NCBI GenBank assembly: GCA_011800805.1
Contig: MPNW01000087.1
Coordinates: forward strand, 99,330 to 163,329
Source of the DNA: Hirudo medicinalis
Taxonomy: Eukaryota; Annelida; Clitellata; Hirudinida; Hirudinidae
Direction: 5' to 3'
DNA: 64,000 nucleotides
In this document: piece after piece, positions 11,434 to 27,479 of the stretch
Layout: each line of letters starts with the position of its first letter
Position numbering within the stretch: the first letter of the stretch is position 1
Position numbers and translations under genes: made by a program
Notes under the pieces: model-generated
What the model was told of the DNA's origin: nothing
The model's input: the letters and a program-made list of their open reading frames with translations, nothing else
The model's database searches: none

Positions 11434-12745
11434 CTATTTTCTGATCCACGGATAATAGGGTAACTTGCACTCATCTGGCCAAACAAAATTTTCCGTATAA
11501 TTAGTTAGAATTGGCAAAACTACTCTCATTGCCATGCGTCTTCCATCGAAGGTATAGCTTGGAGTTGGGTTTATGTTAAATTTAAGCAGTGGCAGTTTTT
11601 CATGTACAATGTAGTTATCCGTATATTCTGACGTTCCTGGGAAGCACATGTTGATGCCAAATTGTTCCTGCACAGATTTGTTTGGACAACATTTGGCCGA
11701 ACATTGGTGAGGGCAACATCTGACCCCTGTGAAATTTCGTTTGGTTTAAGAAAGATAAAATGTACATTTTACGGAAAATAATGGATGAGTTACGATATAA
11801 ATGCAGGTGCAGAACAGAACTTTATAATTAGATTCACCATTTTCAAAGGACTGCCCAAATAATTACTTCCAAAGTTAAATTACTGTTAATCACAATCATT
11901 CTTTCTTAGAATGTATTTATAAGTTGAAGAATTGCATTTCTTTTTTTTTTCTTTCTTTTTTCTGTTTTTTATATTTTGTTTCATAACCGTTTTGATAAAT
12001 TTTACTTAGATGTCCATAAAATAACAGGAAACATAAAAATATTACTTTCGCCTAGATTTTCACAATCGCACTGATCTCGTTCCTCATGTTCAAATTTTGA
12101 CGAGCATCTTATGGGATCCCTGATACCCCAGTTCATACTGTTTCTGTAACCAGAAAACCGGTCTGTGACTCCGATGTTAGCACAATATTCATCCAATCTA
12201 TGTATCGTATCGTGAACATAATCTTTCATATCCTGCAACACGACGATTAAAAAACATCCCTTGAACCGGCTGCAAAACCTGAACCTCCTACCTTCTGAAT
12301 GCAATGCAAGTCTTCCATGGTGTCATGATGAGCTTGACGCACTTCAAGGTCCAGCGCACCAGTGATATCACAAATGTTCATTCTTTTGCGAATGTCACCA
12401 ATCCTGCATCTCGCGCATGATACCACGCCATACGTTCCTGAAAACATGTGATTAGCATTCAACTAGCTTGCCAGTGAGATTGAATCACCAACCCTGTTCG
12501 TGCAGAAGTTTGTCATCAGCAGTGAATGTCTTCATGTTTCTGTCTCCAGTTAAAAGCGTGCTCCCCAGTTTGAGGTGGCTCGCTCCGTTATCAACATGGT
12601 TGATTTCTCTACAGATTTCGGGGGTGATGTAATACTTGCGACGTGAGACCAAATCTTTCAGCTCTTGTTTGAGGCAACAAATTTCTGTCTCATTGCAGCA
12701 CATGGCTCTCTTCAATTCACACGATATTGGCGTGGAACACGCCAT
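11434..12745 (-). CDS. Hypothetical cysteine-rich protein, four exons, 292 aa
   Basis: Exons 12493-12745, 12292-12437, 12046-12232 and 11434-11726 join by GT-AG borders with matching phases to a closed 879-nt frame (292 aa). A stop codon lies in frame just upstream of the ATG. I do not recognise the family. There is no obvious signal peptide or membrane span. Cysteines cluster at the N-terminus (MACSTPISCELKRAMCCNET, EICC), in the middle (CARCR, CDCENLGE) and in the last exon (RVRCCPHQCSAKCCPNKSV). The tail is hydrophobic and aromatic (NYTENFVWPDECKLPYYPW). The CCP-C pattern faintly recalls Methuselah-type GPCR ectodomains, but I would not assign it. It is transcribed divergently from the potassium channel, with start codons 582 bases apart. 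Confidence 0.72.
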
Positions 12746-13327
12746 GGCAATTTACATATGCCGCCTCAATCGGAGAACAATGGATGTCATAGAAACCATG
12801 CAAACAACGGTCTGTTTAATCAAACTTTCCAATGTTTCAATAAGCTTGGAAATAAAATATATCAAAATGTAAAATTGTTTACAATATATTTTCAAGGAAT
12901 TTTACGAATATTAACGATGTTATTTTGCTTTTATAAACCTTTTATTGGAACTTGTATTAAACCTCTCCATTCGTGAATGCTGAATAATCAGCTATTTATG
13001 GTTGTTGAAAAACATATTGTAATACCGAGAAAATATGATAAATTGAAAAACTGGGAATTATGGTAAAGGTATTTGTTCAATTGAATGATATTATAATATC
13101 ATTAGTACTTTTTATTTGTAGTTTTAACAAAAGCTTTTTCAAATACTTTTTTTAAGAGAACGAATGGTCGCAGAGGAGTTTAACTTGCAAATAATTCCGA
13201 ATGTATAATAAAGCAGTAGAGAACCATTGCTAATTTAATTTCGTAAGCTTTCGAGCAACTATATCACGGACTGAACTCGTCCTATCATATGATTATTTTC
13301 TTTCATTTTTAGTCGCTAGCACGTTCA
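12746..13327. promoter_or_regulatory. Divergent intergenic region between the cysteine-rich gene and the K+ channel gene
   Basis: The two start codons face away from each other across this AT-rich 582-base stretch, so promoters for both should lie here. TTTCATTTTTAG at about 13301-13312 ends 15 bases before the channel ATG and looks like a splice acceptor. That suggests a 5' UTR intron for the channel gene. No core promoter motif stands out. Confidence 0.45.
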
Positions 13328-14464
13328 ATGTTTTGCAAGAAGAATCCAAAAGTTCCAAGACTCGTTGAAAAAAACGGCGAATGCCTGGTTGTGAGTAAAA
13401 TTCCACTGAAAGAAAGGATTTTCGGCTACATTGGAGACAGTTTCACAGGATTCGTAGACATGAGTTGGAGATTCCATTTTTTTATTTTTTTGGGAGCTTT
13501 CTTTTTTGCTTGGAATGTTACAGGCTTGATTTGGTTTTTAACTGTGCCGAGATCTGATGATTCGATTACAGAAAGTTCCTGCATCAAAGAAACCAGCAAC
13601 GCCATACAAGCCATTTTGTTTTCTTATGAAACACAATCTACTGTGGGCTATGGCTATCGTTACATGATTTCCGAATGTAATGTAGGAGGCTACATTCTGC
13701 ACTTTTTGCAAATTTTTACTGGTGTTTTGCTTCCCACTGTATTGGGAGGAATCATGTTCCTTAAGTCGAGAAGACCGATAAAAAGATACGAAACCATATT
13801 GTTTAGCAAAATTGCCACAATTTTTGACGAAAGTTTTATTGAGAAGGTGGATGATTCTGTCGGACTGAAAAAGTCAAAAGGTAGGTTCAAAAGAGATGAA
13901 ACTTACCTGAGAAGAACCAGACGCCTTCTTCAATTTCGCGTGGGAAACCTGAGACATTCGCACCTCGTATCTTCATCGATCAGAACTATTTTGGTGAAAG
14001 ATCGCCGAACCAATGAGGGTGAAGTAATTCCTTTCTGTATGCATCAACTTCCTATCTGCACTATCACAGCTGGAATCGAGGAAGCAAGCGAAAATCCTGG
14101 CCTTGCATTTTTAACGTGGCCAGTCCTCGTAACTCATGAAATTAAAGACGACAGTCCTATGACTGACGTCGGAAATTTGGGCCTCAATTATGAAATCATT
14201 GTTCTTCTCGAAGGTATCATCGAACCAACGGGAAAACCAACCCAATTCAGAACCTCTTACAAGCCCGACGAAATACGCTGGCAGCACAGGTTTGCACCTA
14301 TCGTCATGGAGTTCAAGTCGAGCAGAGGCGAAAGAGATTTCAAAGACATCATCAGCGTCGATTATTCCAGTTTCGACGTGACTATTCCTCTGAACAGAAC
14401 CTTCAGCCGTGAAGAAATCGTAACCAAATCAGAGCTACCAGCAAAGTTCTCCTATCACTCTTAA
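13328..14464 (+). CDS. Inward-rectifier potassium channel (Kir/Irk family), 378 aa, single coding exon
   Basis: A two-transmembrane K+ channel subunit that would assemble as a plasma-membrane tetramer and help set resting potential or epithelial K+ transport. Visible parts: M1 (about 47-72, FHFFIFLGAFFFAWNVTGLI), pore helix and selectivity filter TVGYGY (105-110), M2 (about 121-146), and the cytoplasmic domain with RVGNLRHSHLV and PVLVTHEIKDDSP. Cys85 (SSCI) and Cys117 (SEC) match the conserved extracellular disulfide. Two oddities: by alignment from memory, the M2 residue that is Asp or Asn in strong and weak rectifiers is proline (GVLLPTVLGG), and the segment before RVGNLR is about 18 residues longer than in Kir2.1. 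The insect Irk3 group is a possible relative. The coding part is intronless. Confidence 0.95.
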   Translation: MFCKKNPKVPRLVEKNGECLVVSKIPLKERIFGYIGDSFTGFVDMSWRFHFFIFLGAFFFAWNVTGLIWFLTVPRSDDSITESSCIKETSNAIQAILFSYETQSTVGYGYRYMISECNVGGYILHFLQIFTGVLLPTVLGGIMFLKSRRPIKRYETILFSKIATIFDESFIEKVDDSVGLKKSKGRFKRDETYLRRTRRLLQFRVGNLRHSHLVSSSIRTILVKDRRTNEGEVIPFCMHQLPICTITAGIEEASENPGLAFLTWPVLVTHEIKDDSPMTDVGNLGLNYEIIVLLEGIIEPTGKPTQFRTSYKPDEIRWQHRFAPIVMEFKSSRGERDFKDIISVDYSSFDVTIPLNRTFSREEIVTKSELPAKFSYHS

Positions 14465-16484
14465 TGTTCAACTTCTGATGAAAGCATTGCTTTAGAAAAT
14501 CTATTATTTTATAAATTCGTGTCAAAGTACGGCCTAAAATTAAATTAACATTGAAACAGCCTATATAAAGACCACTCCTCAATTAAAAATTCTTTGGCAC
14601 TCGGCTACAATCATAAAAATTCAAAACCCTCAAAATATAAGTTTATAGTTTCAAAGAGCCTTGAAAAAAATAACTTTTGACTATAAACTAATTAGCCAAC
14701 TTGATGCCTAAAAATCAAACGAAATGTTTAAATAAATTCATTCTGTCAGATCATGAAGGCTTTCCTCAAGCTCAGGCAATTTGTCTTTATCCTGCAAAAT
14801 AGTCTCAAAACAAAGCAAAAAATATTTGACAAGTCATCTCAATGAACTTTACTGGACTGCCCTCATACACAACTTTAATCATGTCATTATTAAGCTGAAT
14901 CAAATCAAGCCAGCCCTTGATATTATTTATCTTCACTGATTAGTCTCAGGTACAAGAAATCTTTCTATCAGGATAAAGAATAACTCCCTCAGTATTTAAT
15001 TTCGCCCAATCAATAATCAGCCAAAAAATCGCAGAACAGTTCTTTAAATTAAAATGCAGACAGGTTACAACAGCTAGTTAAGAGGAAACATAATTTACAA
15101 AAACTCCAAATCAAATACATTTTTAGTGAAGTTAGTGATGAATGTGAAGGTATAAAAATAAATAAACTTAATTCATATTTGTACATGATAATACAAATTA
15201 TTGCTCCAGGTTGCAGCAAACATGGACATAGGGTATGAGCCAATTGCAATTCATCACATATGTGGTTCTCCGTCATTCTCAAATTCAAATTCGTAAAGCA
15301 ACAAACACATGATAAGCAAAATTTGTAACATCAAGCCTCGCAAATCTATTTAAATCCTAGAACAAGCTGAAGGCAAAAATATCCCATGCATTACTCTACA
15401 ACAAGTGAAGGAAAAACAGCAAATTAAAAAAATATCTGCTCAGCCATGAAACTTTGCAGTTAAGACAAGTTATTCTCCAAAGCTTCAACTCTTCGAACCT
15501 TGAAAGTTTGTCTTTACATAAAAGCTTAAAGTCACATAAGCTTAAATAGTCACATACAAAATTTTTGGAACGTTACCTACAATTCACAGAAGGGCCCAGA
15601 ATTTATAAAGCAAATGTACCTATAAACCCCAATTTGTGGTGGCTTCCTCAGAGTAAAATATTCTGACACTTGCATCTAACAGGGACAGGAAGATGTCTGA
15701 CTGCCATGCAGAGTGATTGGCTGTTGCTTGGTGTGAGTTCAACTGAAGAGTTGGTAGGTAAGAAACGCAACACAAAGGAAGTGATAAAATCAATTTCTAT
15801 CCATCTTGTGCAGATTGCTACCAAAAAACTTAAAATCTTTAGAGCTCAACTTGTAAAAATACTCAGGTCAAAATACAACTGTGGTAATATCAGCTAGGAT
15901 ATAATCACAAAATCAGAATCATAAACTCATTTATTTTCTTGCAAATAAATTGAAATTGTTAAAGTCATGGCCAACCAAAACAATCAAAACAAGTCAACAG
16001 TCTCCTGGACAATATCAGAACTTAATATGTCTATAAATTCTTACAAAATGAATGGTTAAAAACAAATGGCTTTTCATAGAAGTATTTTGGAGATGTAGAA
16101 TTAAGCTGAAGAAACAACATAGAATTTGTTTGAAATTCAAATCTTTCAAAAGTAATGAAACCTTATGGTGGTGCATTGCTCTCAAATAAAAAGTGCTCTA
16201 CAGAAATGACACCACCACAGACTATGGCTCTAAAAAATATAAAGCTCTACATGTTTTGATTTGTTTTCAAGTTAGAAAGAGTCAAAAACAACGAGACTGG
16301 GGAGAAAGGAGCAGCTGGTCAGTAATTAATTATTCACAAACAACATTCAATGGCCTCAGGGACAGTCATGGGTCAACATAGAATGTTTCAGGTGATTTTC
16401 TTAGATTTTATGAAAGAACCTTCAAGCACAAGCAGGCATAAAGTGAGATGCAACACGCCAGATGTGAAGACAACTTTTGGATCC
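14465..16484. other. Gene-poor stretch between the K+ channel and Rab6
   Basis: This probably holds the 3' UTRs of the two converging genes. It is AT-rich with several AATAAA-like signals. No exon, domain or transposon coding text was recognised; small open frames here look random. Confidence 0.5.
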
Positions 16485-20267
<3,783 letters not shown>

Positions 20268-20730
20268 AAATTATTTTCTTTTTCACAAGAAATCTTCCAA
20301 ATAAAAAAGAATAACCAAACTAGTCCGTGACGTGGAGTTATTTATGCTCTACCAAAGATGCCAAATACTAGCAAGACTCAGGGTTGAATGGCTTTGATAA
20401 AGCACTTTAAGAGAACACGTAACAGACATTCGTGAACTAATTATAATAAGATTTCTTTTTTAGGATATCAAAACTATAGGATATATTAACTGTTAAAAAT
20501 TGAAATCTTTAATAACAAAAATGTTCAATCCAAATGACACCTGTCTTGTATCAATTCACGCTACACTGTAAAAAAATATTTATCAAATGATTAATTATGT
20601 AATATATATAATTATATTCAAATTATTTAAATTTTAAAATCAATAAATATGTATGCAGTTGTTGAAATGATGTTTTAATGCAAGAAAGTTAATGCTGATT
20701 CAAGGTTTTGAAGCATACGTCAAAACAAAC
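20268..20730. promoter_or_regulatory. Shared divergent promoter region of Rab6 and Sly1
   Basis: Only 463 bases separate the Rab6 and Sly1 start codons, which face away from each other, so both promoters and 5' UTRs must fit here. I see no TATA box I would trust. The sequence is AT-rich, with TATGTAATATATATAATTAT near 20600. Confidence 0.6.
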
Positions 20731-23700
20731 ATGGCAACTCCCGGATCGTTGTTGGAACGCCAAATAGGTTGTATTAGCTGTTAATTGTTTTTTTAAGTGA
20801 TTCTATATTTATTTATTTCGACTGAATAATGCTGAGTTGCAAATATTTAATAGTAATCATAAATTCCTTTAGCTTCGCTTAAGCGTATGCTTAATTTCAA
20901 TGTACCATTGACAAAATCAGCACTAACGGAGCCTCAATGGAAAGTTAGTATAAGTTATAACTAGACAATGTTGTTGCTTGACGAATTTACTATGTATATT
21001 TAGGTTTTGGTATATGATCATTATGGACAGAGTGTGATATCGCCTCTGTTAACTGTCAAGGAACTAAGAGATCTTGGAGTAACTTTGCATTTGTGGGTTT
21101 CAAAATGTGAATTTGATAATGTGTATAAGATATTTTAAGAGTTGCTGGTTCTTTTTAGACTGATAGACAGTGACAGGGAAGCCATACAAGATGTTCCTTC
21201 TATATATTTTGTTATGCCTACAGATGAAAACATTAAAAAAATTTGCAAGGTTTTATTCTCTTATTTATTTTTGATTTACTGTTTAAGTCATTAGCAAAAA
21301 CCAAATATAAATCTGAATTTATTTTATTTATTCATTTCTTGAGGTCATCTTAAACACAAAAATTATGAACCAAAATTCAAGTATGTACAAAAAAATTCAA
21401 ATGACACCCAAAGGTTACCAAAAGGGAAAAGGTCCTGTGAATTGGGCCACCCACATAGAATAAATAACATTTTATATAATACAGTTGTACAAGTATAAAA
21501 ATAAAAAAGTTGTGGTGGTATTTGCAGAACTAGATCAGTGAATCAATATTATGCAGTGAGTAAATGTGGTTTATATAGACGTTTGAATAATGAGGCTAAG
21601 CTGGATGACTTAATTTCAATCGATATATTATGATAAATCCAAGGAACTGAGTGTTTGATGGAGAATGATTTCAAAGTTGTACATGTGGGATCTGAGCAAA
21701 AGTTATTGATATTATGTAATTTATAAGAATGTGAGTCACATACATGTTTAAAGTGGCAATCAAAATATGCAGGCATTATGAGAATATTTATATTAAAACA
21801 ATCCTATTTGAAATATATTTAGTTGCTAAATATTAGGAATTTTGTTGCTAATAAATAAGGGCCGAGCAATCTTTTTTGAATAGTATGTAATAATTATATT
21901 CGTATCGATGAATCCGGTGATGCGAGACAAAATACCACAGATTTTAGAAACCAAGTATGTTTTGTCCAGCAAGATACCCAAAAATCTACAAGAGGTTACA
22001 CGATGGATGAGGGTGCCATTAATATATAGATGATAGTCACAGTAAATATTCTTATTTGGGATTTTTTTTATGAATGTATTATTTCCTTTTCCAGGATTTT
22101 CAAAGTCAACTCTATGAGTCATATTATTTAAATTTCATATCTGCCATCTCAAGACAAAAGCTTGAAGACATAGCTCTTGGGGCCATCCAGTCAAATAATG
22201 TCACTCAGGTTTCAAAGGTTGGATCATGAACGATCAAACATTTTATAAATGTTATTATTGTCCTAATCCCAAGCTCTTTATGGTTTAGTGATGATTGATG
22301 ATAAGATTGTTAATGGCCAATTGCACGAGGAAAGGCTTTAAAGATTAACTTTGATATTATAAAGGTTTTTGACCAATACATGAACTTTGTGACGCTCGAA
22401 GAAGACCTTTTCACCCTTGGTTCATCAACATCAGATCACCTTTCTTTTTATTGTCAGTAACCTTCTGATTGTTATTTCTTATTTTGATGTAAGCTGGTTA
22501 TTTTGTTTAATTCTTGACAGCTATTAATAGAGGAGATGTAAAGGATACAGAAATTAGATCAATGATGGACAGTATTGTTGATGGATTGTTTTCTGTGTGT
22601 GTCACTCTGGGTTTGTACTTTTATTACTTTTGCTTTTGCTGTTTGACTCACTCAGAATTATGTATTCACTTTGATAAAATTGATTATCCCAGTTAATCAC
22701 CTTATCTAAGGTGTCCCTTTGGAAATTTTGTTCCCTTGGGACATTCCTTTTGAACTTTCTTTGCCATGTAAGCATGTGCTGTATATTCAGTTCTTGAGGT
22801 TTGGTTGTGCAATATTGCTGATGCACCAAGTTTACATAAAGAACTTGCATGCAAAAGTGATTTTTGAAAGGACATTTTTTTTGTTCCTTAAAATTTTCAA
22901 GTTACATTTTTTGCTTAACCTAACTAACCTAAGTCACTGCCTTATTTGTTAAAGTTCCTTGTGCAAGTTGCCTTCATGTTTTGTTACAGATCATAAAGTC
23001 TGTTTTTTTCACTTATTTTGCATTTCTGAGCAATGTTAGATAAGGGAAAATGTAATGTTTATAAAAAAATTACTTTATAATATAAAGTTGATCAAATACA
23101 TTTTGGAATGTGTACAAGGACATGATTTTGGCCTCATGATATGAATTACGACATATTATAAAAATTAATATAAAGACATGCGTTCATAAGCTTCTAAAAC
23201 TCAGGTTCGGTGCCCATCATCAGATGTCCTCATGGCACTTCAGCAGAGATGGTTGCTGAAAAGTTGGACAAAAAACTTCGAGAGAACTTGAGGGAGAATC
23301 GAAACAGTTTATTCACAGGGGAGGGGACGCAGGTAGGATCCTTCAGGTGAGTGGATCACAGTAATTAGAAATTAGTCACTTGGGTTGGCTGAAATATTAA
23401 AATGAAAATAATCTTCTAACCAGCTTCCAGAGGCCCATGCTAGTGATACTTGACAGAAACTTTGACGTGGCCACCCCTCTTCACCACACGTGGACATATC
23501 AAGCACTAGCTCATGACGTCCTTGTTAGTCATATGTTGTTTCATCTCACTCATTGATGATTTGTTTGTAGATGTTCATTAAGAGCAATAAATTTAATATT
23601 TTGAAATATGAATTTTATTTCACTCGATACACTTTAATTAAATAACACAATTAATTCAAATATTTGCAGGACTACGCATCTAATAGGGTTGAACTTTTTG

Positions 23701-26606
23701 AAAGCATTGACACAAAAAATACTCCTAACAAAACTCCAGTGCATAAAAAGAAAAGAGAATATGATTTGAGCATCACAGACAGATTTTGGCAGACTCACAA
23801 GGGCAGGTTGGCCAATTTTCATGCTTTGATAATACTTGAAGGTTTTATTCCAAAGTCTAAATTTAATTTTTGTTTTTTTTTTTCAAAAATATGATATTTT
23901 GAAGCCCATTTCCAAGAGTTGCTGAGGCAGTACAGGAAGAATTGGAATCTTACAAATCACAAGAAGATGAAGTCAGGAGACTGAAATCTGCAATGGTATT
24001 CTACTCATTTTTTTTATGAATCAAATTATAATTGTTTTAGGAGGAGTGAACAATGCAAACTATTATTCATGCTTCTTTTTAAGGGTTTGGAAGGAGAGGA
24101 TGATGCAACCATAAGCATGCTCTCTGACAGTACAGCCAAGCTCACATCTGCTGTTAGGTACAATCTTTAAATGTAACATTGTAACAATTGTTTTGCATGT
24201 TTCACTGGTTGGTGGTACTTAATACATTGAGATTTTAAGACATTTGCTTTTGCTATCTCTTATGTTGATTGGTTCCAGCTCATTACCTGAACTGCTTGAG
24301 AAGAAGAGGCTGATTGACATGCATATGAATATTGCCACAGCCATCCTATCTCATATAAAGGTATGTATACAAATTATATATGCATGAGAATTAGAGATGC
24401 AACTGGTAGTTTGTCCAACAAGTGAGGAGCTAAGAGTGGACAGATGTTCACATCTAAATTCTTTTTAATTAAAAACTGAACAATTCAACTGATTATAAAA
24501 TTGGCTGAGTGGTTAAGGCTTTCACTTTGAAGAGGCTCTCTTAAGAGTTCAAATCCTTGCTACTCTCAAGAGTTTATATGACTAACTTTTTATGTGCTTT
24601 TGTTTTATTCAACAGTCCAGAAAATTAGACATTTACTTTGAGACTGAGGAGAGGTTTATGGAAAAAGCAACACAGGTTTGATAGGCATTGCTAATAAGTT
24701 ATAATGGCTAGTTTGTTAATGTTATTGTTATTATTGCTGCATTACAGGACAGAACACTCCTTGAAATCATCACAGATCCTGAGGGTTTGCATGCATATTT
24801 GTTTAGTGCTAATAACTCAATTCTAAAGTTCACATTCACTGCAACTGTGGAGGTAACAAACTGTTGTTCTTGATAGCTGGAACACCAGAAGATAAAGTGA
24901 GGCTCTTTATCATAAGTCTCATTTGTGGACCTAACATGCCAGAGGTGAATAAGTGAAAAATGTTGCTAAATGAACTTCATTGATAAAAATTATAGATTTG
25001 TTGAATCGGTCTTACTGAGTATTTCACTTCAATATTTTTTCAATAGGCTGAATTCAAGGAAATTTGCAATGCATTGGAGCAAGCAGGGTGTCAACTCCAA
25101 GCAATCCAATATATAAAGAGATGGAAGTAAATGATTTCATGCATCATCATTTATATTTAATAATTGACAATTCTCAATAATTCATTCAGCATTCACATGT
25201 ACCGATCATAAATTCTAAATATTAATCCATTAATGACTAATTCTTCAACATTCAACAATGACTTCAAATGTGCTTATTATTGTTTATTCACAATTTGGAT
25301 TTTGATATAGACTCTGATATACTCTGAGTGTTCATCATAAAGATAGAATTGTAAGAATCATAAATAAGATTTGTTTTCAATAATTTATTTATTTCTGTTG
25401 TAATCATTAATTAATTTTGTCAAAAGGTCTTTGTATTCAAAGTCACAAACCATTAGTTGCTATGGAGGGGGAGGGACAAAAACAGAGAGGTATTTCTTTA
25501 ATGATAATTATGATTAAATATCTAAATTTAAATATCTTAAATATTTGACTTTTATTCTGATGCAGCATGTTTGCCAAACTCATGAGTCAAGCATCTCAAT
25601 TTGCAATGGAGGGAGTAAAAAATCTGGTTGTCAAGAAACATGTTGGTTCTTAATTTATTATCACAAAAGAGGGCTTGGTTTTACTTTTTACTAAAACTAT
25701 CGCCATTGGATAGAAACATTTATATGATTATGATTCTTTGTTGCCTTTGTCACAAATATCCTTTCAAGTGGTTATTGGTTGCTGACCCTTTTTTTGTTTT
25801 GCAAATTTCAAAAGATCCCCTTTTAAGACCTGACTCTTCCTTGAAACTGATGTGTCCCCTGTCCCTCTCCTGCTAATCCTTAGCAAATGCCCATCGTGAT
25901 TGACATAAGCTATGAAAAGTTTGTTAAATCTGTGTTTGTTTACTTCAGAAACTTCCAATAACAAAGATAGTTGACGGGCTCATGGATTGCAAATCGGAAG
26001 TTGAGGATTATGCTTATTTTGATCCCAAACTCTTGAGACCTACAGACAAGTGGGTCTTATCTAATGCCATAATAGTTTACATTGATATCTGATGAAAATA
26101 ATATTTGATTCCTTATCTCCAGTTCAACAACTCGAATCAAGTCTCCATTCCATGAAGTGAGTGGTTTTTGCATTTGTTTGTATTTTATGATTAAGCATAA
26201 ATAAATGTTTATTCAACCTTTTAGGCTATAGTTTTTGTAATTGGTGGTGGAAGCTACATAGAATATCAAAATCTTGTGGAATATGCAAAGGTTGGTATCA
26301 GAGTGCCAGATTCAAACTTTTCACAATGTGAAAATGGAGTTTTATTTCATGTCATGAGACATCAGTCAGATGATTATAGATGTTTTGTATGTCTGAATGT
26401 AACCATAAAATGTGTAAATCAATTTATTCCAGGGTAAAACTGGTGTGGGGTCAACATCTCGACGCATAACCTACGGTTGCACACAGCTGCTCAATGCCAA
26501 TCAGTTCTTGACACAGGTATGCAAACTAACTTTAAAGGAATAAGCATATGAATATTTGCATAATTATTATTTTTAATAGCTTGAGAGATTAGGCAAAGAA
26601 ATGTAA
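20731..26606 (+). CDS. SCFD1: Sec1 family domain-containing protein 1 (Sly1), 636 aa, 24 exons
   Basis: An SM-family SNARE chaperone acting with syntaxin-5 in ER-Golgi and intra-Golgi fusion. Exons: 20731-20767, 20873-20943, 21004-21092, 21159-21249, 22095-22217, 22365-22452, 22521-22610, 23205-23346, 23424-23523, 23670-23806, 23905-23995, 24084-24157, 24279-24360, 24616-24675, 24748-24784, 24877-24944, 25047-25126, 25427-25489, 25566-25641, 25949-26049, 26123-26156, 26225-26290, 26433-26516, 26580-26606. Total 1911 nt in frame; human SCFD1 is about 642 aa. Motifs: [66 protein letters not shown] and [14 protein letters not shown]. For exon 6 I used donor 22453, the only one that keeps the frame. 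Intron 4 holds an antisense LINE fragment and intron 13 a SINE. Confidence 0.97.
21330..22094 (-). mobile_element. 3' end of a LINE, antisense inside Sly1 intron 4
   Basis: The minus strand reads [17 protein letters not shown] and [11 protein letters not shown] (about 22060-21950), the post-palm region of a non-LTR reverse transcriptase. The usual C-terminal tail follows ([29 protein letters not shown], 21730-21560) and then an untranslated 3' part rich in A runs. It is 5'-truncated. LINE-like coding appears to run to within a few bases of the exon 5 acceptor at 22094. Confidence 0.75.
24500..24600 (+). mobile_element. tRNA-derived SINE, family 2, in a Sly1 intron
   Basis: A near-perfect A-box TGGCTGAGTGG with TTAAGGC, followed by a long variable-arm-like segment and B-box GAGTTCAAATCC, suggests a tRNA-Ser/Leu origin. 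A diverged copy lies on the other strand at about 40985-41075, sharing TTAAGAGTTCAAAT and GAGTTT..ATGACTAA. No cloverleaf good enough for a tRNA gene. Confidence 0.6.
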
Positions 26607-27236
26607 TGAATTTGGGAAAAGCAGGACAATCTTTCCATCTGAAATGAACAATACAAAACGAATAATGATGTTTATTGAAATCCTGTTTCACCTCATGATC
26701 TTTAAACTTCTACTTATTGATTCAATTTATTTGCATTAAAGTGATCATATTATTATAAATATTGTATATTTATAAATAATTGAGAATATCTACATTGAGA
26801 AGTTCTTACTCTTAAATGAGGTTTCCGTGAAGAATTATTGTGATCAGGTGAATCTTTTATCGGGCATTGACATCCATTGAGTTTCTTCATTTGCAATATC
26901 TAATATTTGGTTCACAAACTATAGAAGCTTCACGGTCGTGATAATTTTGTTGAAATAAATTAAACTAGATGGATGCGCCAAATTGTATTGAAGACCTGGC
27001 GTCGGTTGTCGCAATCGCCGCGAAAGGTCCATCTAAAAGAAGTTGCAAATTTGTTTCTGCTTTTTATTGAATTTCAGAAAGTTGATCTGAATTGACAGCC
27101 TTTGAGAATCAGAATGACCCTAGCTCCACTTTCTAGTTATAAGACGGAAAATTTAAAGTAAAGAAGGCCAAAGTCTGCGCAATTGTTTTCTATTTTCCGT
27201 GGTTTTATTGTCTTTATCCAATATTTTGAGAAGGAT
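26607..27236. other. Intergenic stretch after Sly1
   Basis: AT-rich 3' flank of Sly1 without recognised genes. Confidence 0.4.
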
Positions 27237-27350
27237 GGGATGTGAAGGCACTTTAATCGTTCTAATCCTTTTAGTGGAGCGAACTGGGCTGCGAATACGA
27301 CGCTTTACGACTAAAGCCGTTACCTCTGCGTACAGGAACGCAACTCATCA
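27237..27350 (-). mobile_element. Partial SINE, family 1
   Basis: GGATGTGAAGGCACTTTAAT and the downstream CTGGGCTGCGAA...CAGGAACGCAACTCAT match the reverse complement of family-1 SINE copies. The middle is shortened, with most of the CGCCC block missing. It lies immediately left of a LINE. Confidence 0.6.
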
Positions 27351-27479
27351 ATACCGGACTTGATTCACACCACAGTTCCGAGTGCGTTCGAGTTTCCGGC
27401 TTCACGGAAGACCCTCCACGAACTAGAATCAAGTTCCCTCGAATGTAATGGGTGGAACTGATTGGATGACGATCTCAAA

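Noticed and set aside
24505..24566. tRNA-Ser/Leu gene in the Sly1 intron
   Set aside because: Boxes are good but no complete cloverleaf forms, and a diverged copy exists at 40985-41075, indicating a SINE.
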